DNA from: Lacticaseibacillus porcinae
GTDB taxonomy: Bacteria; Bacillota; Bacilli; Lactobacillales; Lactobacillaceae
Direction: 5' to 3'
NCBI RefSeq assembly: GCF_003946305.1
Contig: NZ_RHNS01000007.1
Coordinates: 62,001-126,000, forward strand
DNA: 64,000 nucleotides
Of this stretch, positions 62,075 through 64,000 are shown one piece after another; positions within the stretch are counted from its first letter, which is position 1, and each line of letters starts with the position of its first letter. The translations under genes and the position numbers were made by a program. Below the pieces are notes generated by a model. The model did not search any database. It saw only the letters and a list, made by a program, of their open reading frames with translations, and was not told the DNA's origin.

Positions 62075-62584
62075 CTACTTGAGCTTGTCGTGTTCGTAGG
62101 TGTGGGTGCGTTCAAGGCCGGCGAAGTTTTGTTGACGCAAGGCTTCAAAAATCACCAACGCCGCACAGTTAGACAAGTTCAAGGCACGTACGTTATCAGT
62201 CATCGGGATGCGCACCGCTTTTTCAGGGTTTTCGCGCATGAACGGTTCTGGCAAGCCAGTGGTTTCCTTGCCGAACATGTAGTAATGATCTTTGGTGGTA
62301 TCGGAGTAGTCGACATCAGAATAAGTCTTGTCAGCAAACTTCGAGACCAAATACAAGTAGCGCGTATCAGGAACAGTGGCCATGAAGTCTTCAAGCGAAT
62401 CATGGTACACGATTTTCACGCTGTTCCAGTAGTCTAAGCCGGCGCGCTTTAAATGCTTGTCGTCGGTTTCAAAGCCCAGCGGTTTGATCAAATGTAAATA
62501 AGAGTCAGTCGCCGCAGCAGTGCGGGCGATGTTACCAGTGTTTGCTGGGATCAGCGGTTCAAACAAAACGATGTGATTAGCCAT
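62075..62584 (-). CDS. trmL: tRNA (cytidine/uridine-34-2'-O)-methyltransferase TrmL
   Basis: 169 residues. SPOUT fold: [20 protein letters not shown] at the start, [13 protein letters not shown] near 93 and [19 protein letters not shown] near 120 forming the knot. Methylates the wobble position of tRNA-Leu. The ATG at 62584 has GGAGG five bases upstream. Eleven bases before topB. Confidence 0.93.
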   Translation of the reverse strand: MANHIVLFEPLIPANTGNIARTAAATDSYLHLIKPLGFETDDKHLKRAGLDYWNSVKIVYHDSLEDFMATVPDTRYLYLVSKFADKTYSDVDYSDTTKDHYYMFGKETTGLPEPFMRENPEKAVRIPMTDNVRALNLSNCAALVIFEALRQQNFAGLERTHTYEHDKLK

Positions 62585-62667
62585 GATTGCCTCCAAAATT
62601 TGTATGTGACTATTCTACCACAGTCCATGAAAAAGGCTGTGAAACAAAGCAGGCTGACACCAAAATA

Positions 62668-62724
62668 CAAACGAGGCACCCCGTAAAGTCGCACATTGAC
62701 TTTGCGTGGTGCCTCGCTTGTATA
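62668..62724. repeat. 25-base-arm hairpin between trmL and a reductase gene
   Basis: TACAAACGAGGCACC... (62668-62692) pairs with ...GGTGCCTCGCTTGTA (62700-62724) with three mismatches and a 7-nt loop. The minus strand has TTTGTATTTTGG at its end, so it may terminate the 62752-63717 gene. Confidence 0.7.
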
Positions 62725-62751
62725 GCACGTTCTATTTTGAAATTACAGCGC

Positions 62752-63717
62752 TTAGGCTTGCTTGGCTGCCAGTTCGCGTTGCTTCCCAAGTTCTGCTAAA
62801 TGCACTTCATGCGTCAAAAAGGCGTGAGTCTTAGCTTCATAGCGATATTCACGCCCGAGTTTCACCAAGTAGCCGTTGATATAGTCCACTTCTGTTGGGC
62901 GATAGTTGTGCATATCTTGATACATCGAAGGATAATGCAGTGGCATCGCGTCTTTGGACACATACATGATGCTGGCGACTTCATCTTGGCGGGTGTTGAT
63001 CATTTTCACGCCGGCACGTTCGCAAACATCATACGCTTCATCGATCAATTGCCGCGCCATTTCTTCAGCGCCATCATAAGCAGCGAATTCACCCATCGTC
63101 ATTTCAAACATCGTGCAAATGGTATTGACCACTGAGTTGAAGACGACTTTTGCAAGGATCGTCCCCATGAAGTTGGTGGTGAGTGTTGGATGGAATTGCG
63201 CTTTATCCAATTCGTCAAACAATGCATGGGTGAAGTCGTCAGGCTTTTCCGTGTAGTTGGCCATGTTCATCGAACCGGCGCCGCGCTTGCCGATAAAGTC
63301 AACATCCCCGGCCCCGTTGAGCACCGTGGCCACTAACGCAGTGCCAGCGATGATTTTTTCAGGGGCAAAGTATTTGGCGAGCTTTTCAATATGGCCATAG
63401 CCATTCATGCAAGTGAAGGCGTATTGCGTTGGTTTAAAGAATGAGGCGCAACGCTTCAACATGTCGGCTAACTGCATTTGCTTCAAGAAGAAAATGTAGC
63501 AATCAGGCTCGCCTTGATAATCTTCAGGGTAAGAAATGTTGATCGGCACCAGATGTTTATCCTCGTGGTCGCGTGACACGTAAGCCCCGCCTTGCGCTTT
63601 GATCGTTTCCACGTTTTTGTCCCAACCATCAATAAAATCAACGGTGTTGCCAGCTTCTTGTAACAAGATCCCGTAACGTAACCCCATGGCGCCTGCGCCG
63701 ATCACTGCAAATTTCAT
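62752..63717 (-). CDS. ketopantoate reductase-family protein (PanE/ApbA-like)
   Basis: 321 residues. Rossmann motif AVIGAGAMGLRYG at the start and the C-terminal domain with ILAKVVFNSVVNTICTMF near 188 (catalytic Lys region). PanE reduces 2-dehydropantoate for pantothenate; many paralogs act on other 2-keto acids, and no pan genes are close, so the substrate is uncertain. Three consecutive ATG codons follow GGGG; the third (63717) has the best spacing. Confidence 0.82.
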   Translation of the reverse strand: MKFAVIGAGAMGLRYGILLQEAGNTVDFIDGWDKNVETIKAQGGAYVSRDHEDKHLVPINISYPEDYQGEPDCYIFFLKQMQLADMLKRCASFFKPTQYAFTCMNGYGHIEKLAKYFAPEKIIAGTALVATVLNGAGDVDFIGKRGAGSMNMANYTEKPDDFTHALFDELDKAQFHPTLTTNFMGTILAKVVFNSVVNTICTMFEMTMGEFAAYDGAEEMARQLIDEAYDVCERAGVKMINTRQDEVASIMYVSKDAMPLHYPSMYQDMHNYRPTEVDYINGYLVKLGREYRYEAKTHAFLTHEVHLAELGKQRELAAKQA

Positions 63718-63825
63718 CATCATTACCCCATTTCATTATTATTGATTTCTAATATACGCTTAATCTTACAAAATGGGGAAGAAATTTGCAGAACTTGCGG
63801 AAATTCAGTTTGAAGGCATAAAAAA

Positions 63826-63858
63826 TACCGCCTCGGTGTCTAGCACGGCGAGACGGTA
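63826..63858 (-). terminator. terminator of the gene entering from the right
   Basis: Minus strand TACCGTCTCG / CGAGGCGGTA (one mismatch), 13-nt loop, then TTTTTT. Confidence 0.75.
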
Positions 63859-63889
63859 CCTTAATAAAGTTTCCTATCGCTAACTTTAA

Positions 63890-64000
63890 TCAATTTCCCA
63901 AAAGCAAGCCCTGATTAAAGCCAGAAATAAAAATGCTTAAGAGTAATTTAACACCAACAGATGCATTTTGCAACACTAAGCATGAGATTTCGTCACCTGT
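63890..64000 (-). CDS. C-terminal end of an unidentified protein (partial)
   Basis: The minus strand is open from the window edge for 36 codons to TGA at 63890-63892, encoding a hydrophobic stretch (VGVKLLLSIFISGFNQGLLL). A terminator lies 32 bases after the stop. Cannot be identified. Confidence 0.4.
   Translation of the reverse strand, partial: TGDEISCLVLQNASVGVKLLLSIFISGFNQGLLLGN

Overview
The window looks like a Lactobacillaceae chromosome, most likely Lacticaseibacillus or a close relative. Reasons: moderate GC, strong AGGAGG-type ribosome sites with many TTG/GTG starts, a ymfF-ymfH-ymfI-rodZ-pgsA-cinA-rny block, a biotin salvage locus (bioY-birA without synthesis genes), an Fst-type toxin locus, an EPS cluster ending in rmlACBD, and cell-wall hydrolases carrying GW/SH3-like repeats. 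The genus is an inference. No rRNA, tRNA, CRISPR array, integrase or transposase was seen. Most genes are on the minus strand.

Layout. 0-5 kb: a four-gene minus-strand run (HAD phosphatase, unknown, anchored alpha/beta hydrolase, membrane protein), then a CPA2 antiporter and an acetyltransferase. 5.1-5.6 kb: two large branched palindromic elements. 5.6-9.9 kb: a His-rich membrane protein, a prolyl-iminopeptidase-like hydrolase, a CtpE-like P-type ATPase and UspA. 10.2-10.7 kb: a complete type I toxin-antitoxin locus of the Fst family and a possible second small RNA. 10.7-12.7 kb: a LysR regulator divergent from a YeiH-family transporter. 12.7-12.9 kb: a third copy of the palindromic element. 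13-20.9 kb: PepF, bioY-birA-CHY with a recognisable BirA operator, several small unknown genes, a flavodoxin-like protein, Tpx and an uncharacterised gene pair. 21.0-21.45 kb: a strong promoter and terminator enclosing about 400 nt with no good ORF, a candidate unassigned structured RNA.

21.5-47.7 kb is a cell-surface carbohydrate region with lower GC. It starts with a likely three-part lipid-linked glycosylation module (CsbB-like synthase, GtrA flippase, GT-C transferase). An EPS cluster follows, read leftward from a promoter near 40.2 kb: LicD, GT2, GT32, Wzd, Wze, Wzy, then a terminator and a fresh promoter, priming sugar transferase, IspD-like cytidylyltransferase, SDR, two GT2, Wzx and rmlACBD. 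IspD-like + SDR + LicD together suggest a CDP-activated phospho-substituent on a rhamnose-containing polymer. Next come two secreted wall hydrolases (GH25 and Amidase_2), each built with seven GW-like repeats; in the GH25 gene one in-frame TAA separates catalytic domain from repeats. galE closes the region.

47.8-59.4 kb holds a lipoprotein and the conserved rny-cinA-pgsA-rodZ-ymfI-ymfH-ymfF-ftsK block. recA, usually between cinA and rny in related bacteria, is absent; the gap holds a small transcript that may encode a 43-residue hydrophobic peptide from an ATT start. Further branched palindromes lie at 52.1 and 59.5-59.9 kb. The window ends with topB, trmL and a ketopantoate-reductase-like gene.

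The least explained parts are (1) the palindromic elements, in which arm sequences change between copies while pairing and internal motifs are kept, and (2) the ~400-nt RNA candidate at 21.05-21.45 kb. All calls come from reading the sequence; no database search was run.
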